DNA from: Xylogone sp. PMI_703
Taxonomy: Eukaryota; Ascomycota; Leotiomycetes
NCBI GenBank assembly: GCA_021399445.1
Contig: JAJTUQ010000005.1
Span: 2,976,001 to 3,040,000, forward strand
Direction of reading: 5' to 3'
DNA length: 64,000 nt
The notes under the pieces are model-generated. The model was not told the DNA's origin. It saw only the letters and a list, made by a program, of their open reading frames with translations, and did no database searches. Below, piece by piece: positions 35,718 to 47,340 of the stretch (its first letter is position 1; every line of letters starts with the position of its first letter). Position numbers and translations under genes: made by a program.

Positions 35718-36443
35718 TGCAACTTTATAGTATGTTATGACACTCTTTGGGGATTGTTGGCTCACTTCAAAGGATGATTTGTTGCTATTGATGTTTTTTA
35801 GGCATACTTTTTCAAATTGTGCTGCACCTCAACGTATCGCAACCTGACTGCAAGATTGGCTATCCAACCAGAATACAGGTTTAGGCTTTGCTTCAGCCTC
35901 TAGTCCCCGATAGGCTAGGGCACGTGATCTTATAAGTATCCGATGTGAACCAGTCCATGTGCAGGGCCCAGCTACGATTATTTCCCATGGTAGACTTTCC
36001 AATTAACGCTTAGCTGGCGGTTCGAGGAAAGAGGCTACTTACCTCAGCAATTGCGAGTTTAGTAGCCGGATTGCCTTTAGCATTACAATGCATGCTGATG
36101 CATGTCCACAAATTCCACTCCTCCATGTAAGAGCCCTAGATGTATTTCTGAGCTACCAAGGACCATATGGAAAAGTGCTACGTCCGTCATTGTCAGTGTA
36201 GACAAAGTTGAGTTACTCGTATCCGACTTGTAGTTCTGTTCTCTTTGATACATAGATGAAATGACAACGGAAATATCTTCAAAGAGATCTCAGATCAGCT
36301 AAAAGTTTGTTTACTTCGATTTCTCGTAATGCAATACTTGATGATAGTAGAAATTGCCCTGTTCCCTCCTGGATGCCTCCTACTGGCTGCGAAGAAGTCA
36401 ACTCAATACCGAGCCTGAATGGTATAGTGATTCTGCCGTGCAG
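35718..36443. other. intergenic, nothing recognised
   Basis: Promoter of the HET gene and 3' flank of the amidohydrolase. No open frame with protein character. Confidence 0.5.
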
Positions 36444-37392
36444 TTAGAGCATTGGCTTCCCCGAGTTGATAATGGGAGGTGGGAGTTGAAGAACTCTAGC
36501 GGCATTGGCTCCCATAAAGTTTTCAACCACTTCTTTCCTAAGGTGTCCACTCTGGACAAGGTGTTTTGCAGCATCATCAACGCATGCCTTCCAACTGAGC
36601 TGTGGGAAATTGGTTCCAAACATGACTTTCTGGCGGCCTGTGGTATTTGCAAATGTAAGAAACTCCTGCGAATAATATTTTGGTGACCATGCACTCGTAT
36701 CAATGTAGACATTCCTGTGCTTCCATGCCACTGCCACCATCGCCGTGACCCACGGGTAACCTAGATGCCCACAAATGATTTTCAGATCTGGAAATTTCAA
36801 TGCAATGACATCAATATACGGGATAGGTCTTCCGACATCACTAGGACAGAGGGGACCGGTGTGGCCCACTTGAGTAAGGAATGGAATATCTAATTCGATG
36901 CATTTAACGTATAACGGCCAGTAGTGAGCATCCGTAGGTGGGAGGTTCCATAGCCATGGAACCACTCGAAGACCTTTAAATCCTTCAACTTTCACGTAGT
37001 GTTCAAGCTCTTTGACAGCATGAACTGGATCAAGCAGGTTGACTGAAGCGAGGCCGAATATACGAGTTGGATAGGCCCGAGTATATTCCGCAACCTCAGC
37101 GTTGGAAAAGATGGCATGACCGGGGCGATTCCATGCTGAAAGGCATATTTGGGCGACGCCCGCCTCATCCATCAAGGCAATTAGCTCATCTGGGGTATGT
37201 TTCCGATCAGATATTCCAGTGTTGGTATGACTCTGCTCAAACAGTCGTTTCGTCTCAGGTATGAGTGCCTGTTGATTCGTTTTAAAAGAGTTTCCTATCT
37301 GATACAATCAATGCACTTACTCCGGGAGGGTTAGCCCACACATCCACGACAGGAAAATTGAACTTGGTAGCTACCGTTGCTGAGTCGCTCAT
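36444..37392 (-). CDS. amidohydrolase_2 family protein with altered metal ligands
   Basis: Two exons (37392-37321, 37268-36444) give 298 residues; the intron is GTAAGT..CAG and keeps the phase. The beta/alpha barrel pattern of PF04909 (ACMSD/2,3-dihydroxybenzoate decarboxylase-like) is clear: VEGFKGLRVVPWLWNLPP, PFLTQVGHTGP, LKIICGHLGYPWV, VYIDTSAW and the C-terminal VVENFMGANAARVLQL. Members are usually zinc-dependent decarboxylases or hydrolases. Here the first beta strand reads VVDVWANPPG where an HxH or ExA pair is expected, and the strand-8 Asp of the usual GSDWP is Asn (FGTNFPQ). Two His ligands remain. It may bind metal differently or act on other chemistry; activity cannot be assumed. 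Confidence 0.82.
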
Positions 37393-38049
37393 CTCCGCAC
37401 ACTCTCATATAGCTGTTGCTGAAGTAGCACCACCGGGGAGGTAAGAAGTCTCTTATGTATTTGCGTAACGTGACCTTCTTGGCCGCGATCTCGATCCGTT
37501 TGTCGACTTTGAGAGCGGGGGCTTAGGTTGCTCTCTTTAGTGCTGACGTAAATATTCCTCCTACTGTATTTCTGCCGATTGATTTGAGGGGTCCCCATAT
37601 TCGAAGCCGAGGTCGAAGGGCGGCTAATGGTTCAGAAAATTGCATTACGGGGGTTAACAAGGCGCCAATTTCATCGATTCTATCTACCTATCAATAGCGT
37701 GTAGTTGACTTACTGTCGGGAAGGTGGTTTCGCTCAAGCCTCCCTGTCAGAGTTGCAGTGACAAGGTGTCCTACAGCACCTCAACACAAGTCCACTGAAG
37801 GACCAGAAATCGCTGACAAACATAATATTTTACCGTCCTGTCCTATTGATAATCGTAAGAGATGCTTCCAGATGGTATCTTTGATGGCAATGTACTCGTG
37901 GTCTTACGCTTCAAATCAGTAGACTTCAATGTTAGAGTGCCTAACTAGGGCCAAATTGCGCAAGTCAGTAGTGAGCACCTGTCACTAACAGGTTCCATAA
38001 CTATATTACCACTGAATATTTGCCTTTCTGACTCTCCACTGCAGGAGAT
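37393..38049. other. intergenic, nothing recognised
   Basis: Promoter of the amidohydrolase and 3' flank of the WD40 gene; no open frame with protein character. Confidence 0.5.
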
Positions 38050-39375
38050 TTATTCTGGTATTTTCCAGATCCTCAATGATCCGTCTTGATCCACGCTCCC
38101 GAACAATCCCTTATTCTCCAACACAATTAGTCCGTGTGAAAAAGCTCCCATGCGCCATTTATCACTCTCCTTAGCCGCCCACTTCCATTTTCTGTTGCTG
38201 ATAAAGTCATACATTTGTACACTGCCATTATTCGGCTTAAATAGTATTCTTTTACCACCATTAAGCCACTTGATGGCGGATACCTCCTGTATCCATCTTC
38301 GCGGCACGTTGCCCAGCTGCCAGACTTGCCTCAATGTTAAAGCATTCGTCTCATATACCACCAATCGCCCATCTGCTGCAGCAATGGCAAGATGCTTGCC
38401 ATCAGGAGAGAAGGTGATGACGCGTTGCCATGCACCCTTGATGCCATGGAGCGTTATTGGGAAGCTCTGAGGATCGTCCGTTCTCCAAACAAACGTATTG
38501 GCTAGAGGATTGCCACGACTAACGGCAAGGTTTCTGGAATCAGTTGAGAAATCGCAGGCCCAATTTTGTCCACCGGTTGGACCATAGTCTCGGATAAGCT
38601 TGCCAGAACAACCGTTGTATAGACGAAGGTACCCATCCCAGGCAGTAGACGCAATAAATTCGCTGCTGGGACTAAAGCCTGCCCACATAATCCTATCTTT
38701 GTGGCCCTGCATAGAGAATCTGCTTTTCCCGGTCATCGCATCGACAGCTGTGACACGCGGATGGGAGCCCCATTTATCGTGAAAGTCATCCAGATAGAGT
38801 AGAGTTTTAGAATCAGGGCTGAGGGCGGTTGGAGAAAACGGAGGAAAGCCTCCATTCACTATCCAATCTAGCTCTTTTTCCCCCTGCGAGCCAAATACGG
38901 ATCTTTCTTTACACTCCTTGTCCAAGTGCCACATCTTAACCTGCTTCGTTGCTCCGCTAATATCCTTCTCTGATTCCACCGCTAGCAGGTATCCTTCACT
39001 TCCATCCTTCTTTACTTTTGCGAATTCCACGGTCTTGGCAAGCCCAAAGTCACTCTTTAGCACACTAACAAGTTTGAATCCATCAGTTTCAAATATGCAG
39101 ACGCTGTCATTCGTTGTTAGAGCTAGGAACTTTTCGTCGGGCGTAGCGGATACGCTTTTGACCGAGAACTGTAGATCATCCAGAGGTCTCCCAGATGAGA
39201 AGCACCAGTATTCATGACCCCATTGCTTAGGGTAGCCTACAGCCCAAGAGGCTAGCTTTCCGTGTCTTTGAAAATCGGATTCGAGGTCGTCGTCGTGGTC
39301 GTCTTTGCCCTCAGTTTCATTGGGGATGTTGACCGAGCGTGGCGCAAGTTGGGTTGTTCCTAGGAGTACTTTCAT
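38050..39375 (-). CDS. WD40-repeat protein
   Basis: A single exon of 441 residues. At least six blade-like repeats can be read from hydrophobic strand quartets and Asp turns: LTTNDSVCIFET, MQGHKDRIMWAGFSPSSEF, IASTAWDGYLRLYNGCSG, DSRNLAVSRGNP, ITFSPDGKHLAIAAADGRLV, and the last FGSVDQDGSLRIWKIPE. The first 55 residues are polar with an acidic run (KDDHDDDLE). No other domain is fused. WD40 propellers are scaffolds for protein complexes, so no specific role can be given. An open frame overlapping the ATG upstream begins at TTG and is unlikely to be an extra exon. Confidence 0.82.
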   Translation of the reverse strand: MKVLLGTTQLAPRSVNIPNETEGKDDHDDDLESDFQRHGKLASWAVGYPKQWGHEYWCFSSGRPLDDLQFSVKSVSATPDEKFLALTTNDSVCIFETDGFKLVSVLKSDFGLAKTVEFAKVKKDGSEGYLLAVESEKDISGATKQVKMWHLDKECKERSVFGSQGEKELDWIVNGGFPPFSPTALSPDSKTLLYLDDFHDKWGSHPRVTAVDAMTGKSRFSMQGHKDRIMWAGFSPSSEFIASTAWDGYLRLYNGCSGKLIRDYGPTGGQNWACDFSTDSRNLAVSRGNPLANTFVWRTDDPQSFPITLHGIKGAWQRVITFSPDGKHLAIAAADGRLVVYETNALTLRQVWQLGNVPRRWIQEVSAIKWLNGGKRILFKPNNGSVQMYDFISNRKWKWAAKESDKWRMGAFSHGLIVLENKGLFGSVDQDGSLRIWKIPE

Positions 39376-40512
39376 GGCTCATATGTATGTAGTGTGTTTG
39401 CTGAGATTGAAGTCTTTTTCTCGAAATTGCTGTTGCAGGATTTCAAAGTGAGTTTGGTGGGAGGCTGCCGGCGGTTGAATGACGTACTAGTGTCAGCCTG
39501 TACGTCAAATAGCAGGAACCGAGCATCTTCTCCCACGGGCAACATACTTGTATAACTTCCATCATCCTGTTGTATAAAAGAAAATTGATAGGAGGCATAC
39601 AAAAAGCTAAGACCAAGTGTTATCGTAAGAGCGAGCTTTTCGAAATTCTGTGATCTTACTTTCCAGGCCTGTGGAATAAGTTATGTCAATAGTTGACATT
39701 GCATTGGCAATCCATGTTCCGATTCTGCAATGCTACAAAGGCACAAGGAGATTGCGCTGGTCCCGATGCTTGATCTGGACACTTTTTGTCCCAGCAATCA
39801 GGGAATCACATACAATGTGAATGATTTGCTTTTGAAAGAGTGGGAGAGTGCGCTTCAGTATGAGTGCATAAGCCTAAAACGGATAGTCACAGATAATTAC
39901 CAGAGCCCTGAAGAAATCAGCACTTGTAAGGTTGCAGAAACCCAAATAGGAGCCGAACGACCGTTGCAAGACGGAGGTTGCTAAAGGACTATATTTTGTT
40001 AAAGGCCGTTACAGAGTAGTTTCCCAGAATTTTCCGCGCGGTAAAATGGCGAAATGGGCGCAAGTAACTATTTTAGCTAGCAAGGGTGCAGAAACTGAAA
40101 TCGGAATGGTGGTTTTAAACGTATCCAATAATCTCTCCAACTTAAATATTTCAGTAAGCACAAAGCAGAGTGCTCCCAACTATGGCATGTGGGTTCTGGA
40201 AGAACATGAATATGCAAGTTTGACCGTCTCTAGGACTATAAGTGTCTGTCCATCGGCGAGAGCTATGCTTCAATTTATCTTCATTGAGAGTATTTCAGTA
40301 CGCAACGTGGTATATACTTGCCCTTATCACTGTGAGGCTATCCGCATTATTTATTCCCGGTATCTACTTCGGCTTGCCCTGTTTCCTCCTTTCGGGATAA
40401 ACAACTTTCTCACGTGATTATAGAATGTATTAAAATGGCAAACTCTAACCACAGTCCACTAACTTATTTGTAAATGATTCCAATCCACTTGAATAAAGAG
40501 AAGATATTGACC
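39376..40512. other. intergenic with degenerate repeats
   Basis: No supported gene. The frames at 39730-39984 and 40046-40417 have no recognisable domain. Segment 39857-39950 resembles 46058-46137, and a shorter related piece (AAGGGTGCAGAAACTGAAAT) is at 40083, suggesting old mobile-element debris. Confidence 0.35.
39857..39950. repeat. degenerate dispersed repeat, copy 1
   Basis: Begins GAGTGCATAAGCCTAAAACG and ends near GTTGCAGAAACCC. The same two ends occur in the same order at 46058-46137 (GAGTGCATAAACCCAAAATG .. GTGCAGGAACC). The differences near both ends are mostly transitions, with a looser middle. Confidence 0.4.
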
Positions 40513-43500
40513 GAGTGGCCTGTACAGAAATAAGCATATCAAGCCTGTCCACTACTCGTTGAGAATTTTTGATCTTGAGCTAGGCGGTAAATTTAGTTAC
40601 AAAGGGAATGTCCAAATACATTTTCGCAGCACAGCTGATGTGAAAGATATTATGGTCAATATTTGCGGTCTACAAGTTTACAGAGCCGAAGTTACTGCAG
40701 CCCCTGACAATGGTAGGGGCTATATTTTGGTTAATAAATCAGTGGGCTAATTAATCTTTACGTAAATTTAGTCTCTACCTCTATTTCACTTGAGGATATT
40801 ACACATGATGAGACCCAACAGACTTCGACTTTCAAGTTTCCTGAACTCCTCCGTGGTGGTGATTCTGAGCACTGCCTTTCAGTTCTATTTTCTGGGACAA
40901 TCACCAATGATATGGTAGGGCTCTACCGCTCCAAATACAAGCCGGTAGCACCACAAGCGCCTTCTGTACCTCGGGATGGTGAGTATTACTGTATGCTCAG
41001 CACGTTATTCGAGCCTTGCCACGCCCGAAGGGCATTCCCATGCTTGGATGAGCCAGTATTGAAAGCGACGTTCGACTTTGAGATCGAGATTCCTAAGGAC
41101 CTAGTGGCTCTAAGTAATATGCCAGAGAAAAGTGTTACCAAAGCCGAAAAGGCAAATCTCAAAGTAGTTAGCTTTCAGCGGTCACCAATCATGAGCATCT
41201 ACCTTCTCTCCTGGGCTGTTGGAGATCTCGAATACTGCGAAGATTATACTGAGAGACAATATAGTGGAAAGCAAGCTTGCGTGTCTACACAACGAGGGGA
41301 CTTAGTGGACTCGGAAAATTCGCACTCAGCAATGCGCGGCTAGTCGTCTACTTCTCCGAGGTAAAGAACGCAACCGCCAAGGATAATTTTGCCCTTCACT
41401 GATATGGATTTACAGATGTTTGGCATTGGCTATCCGCTTCCGAAACTCGACTTGTTGGCTGTACATGAATTTGTAAGTTTAGTTATTCTCTTGGCCCTGA
41501 TTCTTTTGTCGATAGCTTTGTCGAAGCCTTTACGCTTCTGATAATATATGAACTTTGTTACTCTAACGAGCTCCGCCAAAAGGAAGGCATCCCAACTGAC
41601 AAGCATTCTCAGGCCAGCGGTGCCATGGAAAACTGGGGTCTAATTACCTACCGAACAACTGCTATCCTCTATGACGAACTTGATTCAGATCCAAAATTTA
41701 AAAGCCGAATAGCCTACGTGATCGCGCACGGTACGTGAACTTGCTAAAGTCTTATTGTGTTTAGTTGACCCGGGTAGAAATTGCACATCAGTGGTTTGGT
41801 AATTTGACTACAATGGATTGGTGGAGTGGATTATGGCTCAATGAAGGCTTCGCTACTTGGGCAGGTCGTTTAGCCACGAGTAAGTATGCCTTGTCGAAAT
41901 ATCAGTCATCAGTCTCTAACTCTGCGTAGGCCATTTTCATCCAGAGTTTAACATATGGGATCAATTCTTGGTGTGCTGGTTCCAAGCCTTGATGTCCCAT
42001 TAACTTATACGCATAGGCCGATGGAGTGCAACAAGTCTACAGGCTTGATGCGCTAAGTAGTTCCCATTCGGTTGAGATCGAGGTTAAAAACAGCCAGGAA
42101 ACCGGTCAGATATTTGATGTCATAAGCTACGTGAAAGGAGCTTGTGTCATTAGGATGCTGTATGCCTATCTTGGCAGAAGTGTGTTTCTGAAGGGTCTTT
42201 CAAATTATCTACGCTTACATGCATACGGTAGACCCCCTTGAAAAGACACACCAATGGTTCCTAAACTGATGTCACGATAGCAAATGCGACTACTAATGAT
42301 TTATGGTCCGCACTTAGCGAAGCATCTGGAATAGATATTAAAGCATTCATGGTAGATGATACAAGATCAGCTTGCTATATCTACTAACTTCAATTAGGAC
42401 AATTGGATCACAAAGATCGGCTTCCCTGTTCTTATAGTGACTGAAGAATCAGGAAAGCTGAAGCTCCACCAATCACGTTTCTCGTCATTTGGCAGAGTTT
42501 CTTCAGAAGAGGACATAACTGTATGGTCTATTCCTCTTAGCTTGTACCCCCAGACAAAGTTCTCAAATCCTGCTCTGAATTACAGGAATCTCACAATGGC
42601 AGCAAAAGACTTGGTTTTCGATAAGTTATTGAGGATGGATTATATAAGCTGAACATTGGCAGTATGGGATTTTTCCGGACATGCTATCCTTCCTCAAGGT
42701 TGGAGAAACTTGCCAATGCTCGTCACATTCTAAGAAATGAGGACAAGATTGGTCTGATCGGGGATCTAACAGCACTTACCAAAGCTGGATATGCAACTAC
42801 TGCAGATCCTTTGAACTTTATCCAGAAATTTCAAGATGAGGAAGGCTACTCGTTAGATAATCTTTTCCGAGCATTTATTGTCTCTGCTAACCACTTTTGT
42901 GTAGTGTCTGGTTACAGATAATCACATCACTTACGGATATACTCTCAATTTTTGCAGACATCGAACTTATTGCTAATGGGCTGAAGCAATTTACTTCAGA
43001 ACTCATGAAGAATGCCTTAAAAATCGGCTGGGAGGCTAGTGGTCTTGAAAGCTGGTCAAAAGGGCAGCTCCGTTGCCTCCTCCTTGGAACCGTCGGTATA
43101 AATGGATATCCAGATGTTGTATCGGAAGCAAATCAACGATTTAATCTGTCCATTAAGGCAGCAGATATCTCTCCAGTGCGTGCCGAGTACCGTTCCATCA
43201 TATTTCGTACAGTGGTTGCAAATGGCGGCATAAAGGAATACGAAGCTGTTATGGCTGAGTATCTCACATCAAGGTCTGTAGATGGAAAGGAAATTGCTCT
43301 ACAGGCATTAGGGTTTGTTAAGCAGCCCCATTTAATAGACACATTCATGTCGTTTCTTTTCTCAGAAGAAGTTGCTGTTCAGGATATCCACATAGGCCTT
43401 TCTGGGGTTGCTACTAATCCCGCTCTCCGGCTTCGGATCTGGACATATATCAAAGATAATTGGAATAATGCTTTCATTAGAAATTGAGACAGAATCCGGT

Positions 43501-43711
43501 AGTTCTTGACAGATTTCTAAGCATGATTTTGCAGAATTTTGCGGAGCACAACATGGAAGAGGACATAATCAGCTTTTTCAAAGACAAGGACACCAGCGCG
43601 TACAATTGTGCACTTGCAGTGGCAATCGAGATAGTCAGGGCAAATACGTCATATAAAACTAGGAGCGTGCAGCAACTGTCCAATTGGTTGACGAGCAACG
43701 GATACGTATAA
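40513..43711 (+). pseudogene. decayed M1 zinc aminopeptidase
   Basis: All domains of an M1 aminopeptidase can be followed in order: KPVHYSLRIFDLEL, ARRAFPCLDEPVLKATFDF, GAMENWGLITYRTT, the zinc motif [11 protein letters not shown] with [10 protein letters not shown], and a C-terminal helical domain ending LSNWLTSNGYV. But no start codon precedes the N-part (a TGA lies just upstream). The frame shifts near 41275 (after a GGAAAGCAAG), again near 42645 (in GATTATATAAGC) and near 43482 (in AGAAATTGAG), and the intron near 42870 has no GT donor where expected. The active-site residues survive, so decay seems recent. The paralogue at 11.7-15.0 kb on the other strand is intact; the intron inside the HE of the zinc motif is shared, but sequence divergence is large, so the pair is old. 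Confidence 0.85.
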
Positions 43712-44012
43712 ATAGATTTTTTCGTCTTAATATTCTGAGGTATGTAATATTTCAGACCTTGGTTTCATAGTACAGAATAGCACATGCGTAACTCATCCCA
43801 CAGTAGCTTTATTCTTTGTATACAAGACCTTTCCAACCATAAAAGACCACCAATCCAGCAATTTGCTTTATCCCAAGAATCTATACCTGCCATATTCAGA
43901 AAAGGGACCAACTTTGTAATAAACCACCGCCGGTGTGATTCTGCCGGTAAAAGGGCTAACTTCCAGCTATCAAGCACAACATTGCTATGGCTTGCAGTTG
44001 TAAGTAGCTTCG

Positions 44013-45715
44013 CTATTTTAGAAGAGCCGATGTTAATCTAGTTCATGTCAGCATATTCATACTTGCAATATAAAATTCTGCTCATATGCTTACCTTTTCA
44101 TGGCTACTTCCAGTTCATCCTTTGGGAGCGCAAAAACCAGGCGAAACCATCCTGGTTGTTCGCTATTTTCCTCTCCAGGGTGCATGAATACGCCATGTTC
44201 GATGAGCTTTTGAGATATTGCATTCTCTCCACCAAAGGTACCTACTGGTTGAAGAAATGGTGACAGATCAACCCAGAGGAACAATCCGTGGGTGTTAAGG
44301 CAATTATTTTAGAATTAAACGGCCACAAGCTCCATAAAACATTCTTAGTAAATTACAACTCACCTTCCTTTGCGATAATTGATACCTGCTCTAGCTAAAG
44401 CTTCTGTAGCAATGCAGTAATTTTCACGAAGTCGGCGACTGCTCAACGATAGAATCGAACTAACAAAGGTATCGTCTTCAAGAATTGAAGATGCTACTGC
44501 TGCTGACATACCAGATACGCCATGGAACCTACTAAAATAATGTTTAGGACTGATATATATTTAAAATAAAAAAAAGATATTCAGACGCACGCCATAGCAT
44601 CGCAAGCATCCCTCACATCGACGTTCGCAGTCGACAGACAGCCAACGCGGATTCCAGCGCCGGCGAAATCCTATTTATTATTATTTCTTGTTTCGCCAAT
44701 GTACAATCTCTGGACTCACTTTGCTCATCCCGTATAATACATGTAAATAGTTGGCATCTAGTATCTTTGAGAGATCTAGAGAAAGCATGGAAGTGAATGG
44801 AACCACATTTGGATCATCCAAGCTGTAGCTTGAAAAGGCATAGACTTCGTCGCTAATAAGGTGGATGCGATGTTTCTGGCACAGCCTTGCTATCCCATAG
44901 AGGGTGTCTTTTGGATAACACTGTCCTAATGGATGAAACCAGAGCTCAGTATTTCGTTATGAAATTGATCTGGAAGCAAATATACCTAGTGGATTGTGTG
45001 GGTTGGTAATCAACAATGCCTTCACGCGAATCCCTCTAGCGGCTGCCTTATTGATGGCTTCATCGTATTTGAGTACCGCACCGTAAGAGAAAGGATCCGT
45101 ATCATCCATATCTGTGTGAACGATAACAAGTTCTGCTTTTGTACCTTTTGTACCAAAGTCCAGTTCAAAACGGCCATAAATGGGCCGGTTTACGAGAATC
45201 CCGTCGCCAGGGTCTCCCAAGCTAAATCCCAACATCTCAAGGATTGGCGTAACCCCCGGTGCTACGACCAATTCATTTGCAGCAATAGAAGCAAGTGGAT
45301 TGAAATATTTGTTCAGAAATGAAGCCAACGCTGCCTTGAGCCGCGGACCGCCTCCAGTGCTGTAGCGGTAGGCAAAGGCAAGCTATGGTATTTTCACCTT
45401 TATGAATAGCATACAAACTTAGTTACTGGAGAACGGCTCGGAGCTTGGTTCAAATCTATTACATACCTTATCTTGGACGAAGTCTTCGAGTTCTTTCCGT
45501 ATGAGAGCCTATCCAGCAGCTGTTAACGTATATTTCTACCCAATTGAAATGATGTTATTGCTACGAACGTTCTCCGCAGTTGCGAAAGAGATAATCCCCT
45601 CGGGATTATGCTCCTTGTCATATCGGTTAGAGACCTCCTTTGGAGGATATCGCCCGGGAATGCCCATTGATGCTGCAATGCCCTTCCCTCGAGCAGAGAG
45701 TCCATGTGAAGCCAT
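44013..45715 (-). CDS. PLP-dependent class I/II aminotransferase (ACC-synthase-like), probably defective
   Basis: Eight exons (45715-45569, 45508-45467, 45382-44986, 44925-44720, 44670-44591, 44528-44364, 44291-44094, 44037-44013) join in frame to 419 residues. Features of the ACC-synthase/alanine-aminotransferase-like branch are present: SNRYDKEHNPEGIISFATAE at the N-end, YRYSTGGGPRLKAALASFL, APGVTPILEMLGF, LITNPHNPLGQ, ISDEVYAFSSY, the Schiff-base Lys264 in HVLYGMSKDFAGAGIRVG, and GVFMHPGEENSEQPGWFRLV near the C-end. Fungal members of this branch act on amino acids or in secondary-metabolite clusters; the substrate is unknown. Intron 6 has a good GTGAGT donor, but no AG occurs before the next coding block: the frame requires an acceptor reading CAC at 44294-44292. 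The gene may therefore be a young pseudogene. Confidence 0.78.
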
Positions 45716-47340
45716 ACTTAATAACGTTTTCTGATTATTCCCAGCTATCCCGATTGATCGAAGCTATGAATTTTTGCAATACTTGCCTTAACAAAGAGAA
45801 AAAGCTGTGTAAGAGTAGCATGGTCTAGTGCTCTATATATCAGTCTAAACAATCACTTAGAGACGTGCCGGTCTTAAGTAGGGATAAAACCGTGTGCTTG
45901 GCCTGGGTACTTCCTGTCCCAACTAACCAGTACAACCCATAAGCCGCTCGTTCTAATCGTACCGGAAACCTGCCCAGTAATGACATACCACTAAAGTACG
46001 AATTTATGAAAAACTGTGCTTTTCATGTGGATGGACTATGTTTGAGGAGGGCTCTGCTTCGAGTGCATAAACCCAAAATGGATAGCTTGGTAGCTAATAG
46101 CAAGAAAACTGTGAACACTTGCAGGGGTGCAGGAACCTAGAAGGGAAGGAACGTCTCAATGTCACCAGGCAGGCAAAAATTGCACTGCGCATTTCATTTA
46201 CGCATTACTATATGAAAAGATATAATTTTAAGACAAGCAAGGTGAAGCGGAACTTACTAGAAGTACTAAGTTAGGTATTTTAGTTAATACGCTGACACCA
46301 AGTGAGATTGCGGAAGGTATAAAAGAAGACATACAACAGGTACATGGAATTCGCTCAGATTAGTGGGAGAGATTGTACAATTATACTGATACATGAGCCA
46401 CAGTATTCGGTAACTTTGCGAAGAGTCGTTCAAATTTTTAGGGAAGTGTTTCCCCATCAGCTCGTGCATACGGCGTTTGTCAAACTACGCCTCTAGGAAG
46501 CTAGGTAGCTATGTACAATACGTATCTCAACTGGGGCTCTTGTGATTAATCCCCAGACATAAATATCAAAGGCACCGGCTAATAAAGCCTGGATTGTATT
46601 TTTGATAGGGGAAAACGCGCGTCGACCTCACTGATGACTACTCTCGGTGAATGCCTTAGATCTCAAGGTACTCAGACAAACACTCGGACTCTACTATAAG
46701 TAACCAACTGCTGGCTATAACCGTCAAAGTCTATAAATATTATGGTATTGCTCACTTTAGCGTATTGATTAGGTAGTTTAGTTTAAGTCGTTATTTATAA
46801 GCCAAAAAATTGAGTGTCATAATCTATAGTTCCCATTAAGAGTTACAAATTACTACCACCGATCGTAAGGCTCATAATCAACAACTTTAATTGACAGTGG
46901 TTTGCGTATCGACTAGATGGTCAGCACGCGCGATTTCAGCCACAGCAGATCCACGGCAACTATCTACTAAGTCATAGTCGCTACATATGAAAAGAAACTT
47001 GTATTCCATTGCTACTTGTCTCAATCATCATGACACTATAGCCAATCAAAGCGATATGCAATGGTAAGAGTGGCCAGTACCGGCGATTTTAAGTGCCTTT
47101 AAGTAAAGCGTGAGTGTCTGAATTAGCAGGAATGTCCAAAAGGGACTGGACGCTACATAGCCATAACCAAATCTGCAATTTATTGGTTATTACTGATTCG
47201 CTTATAGGAGTACAAGAGCCAATCAACCCTTAGATTTGGCAGATATAATGCAGCTGAAAAAGGGTCGTTCTGAGAGCCTGGTCTCTATTATCATTTCCTC
47301 CGTCTGAAAACTAGGGTATGCTGTCTTGTTAGTATATGTA
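45716..47340. other. long AT-rich intergenic region with repeat debris
   Basis: No gene supported. Holds the second copy of a degenerate repeat at 46058-46137 and stretches with many stops in all frames. The right end is the promoter of the NLR-like gene. Confidence 0.4.
46058..46137. repeat. degenerate dispersed repeat, copy 2
   Basis: Same order of conserved blocks as 39857-39950 (GAGTGCATAA, AAAAYGGATAG, CACTTG, GTGCAGRAAC). Too short and divergent to assign to an element type. Confidence 0.35.

Noticed and set aside
39372..39602. 76-codon minus frame as first exon of the WD40 gene
   Set aside because: It starts at TTG, has its own stop overlapping the WD40 ATG and no splice signal links them.
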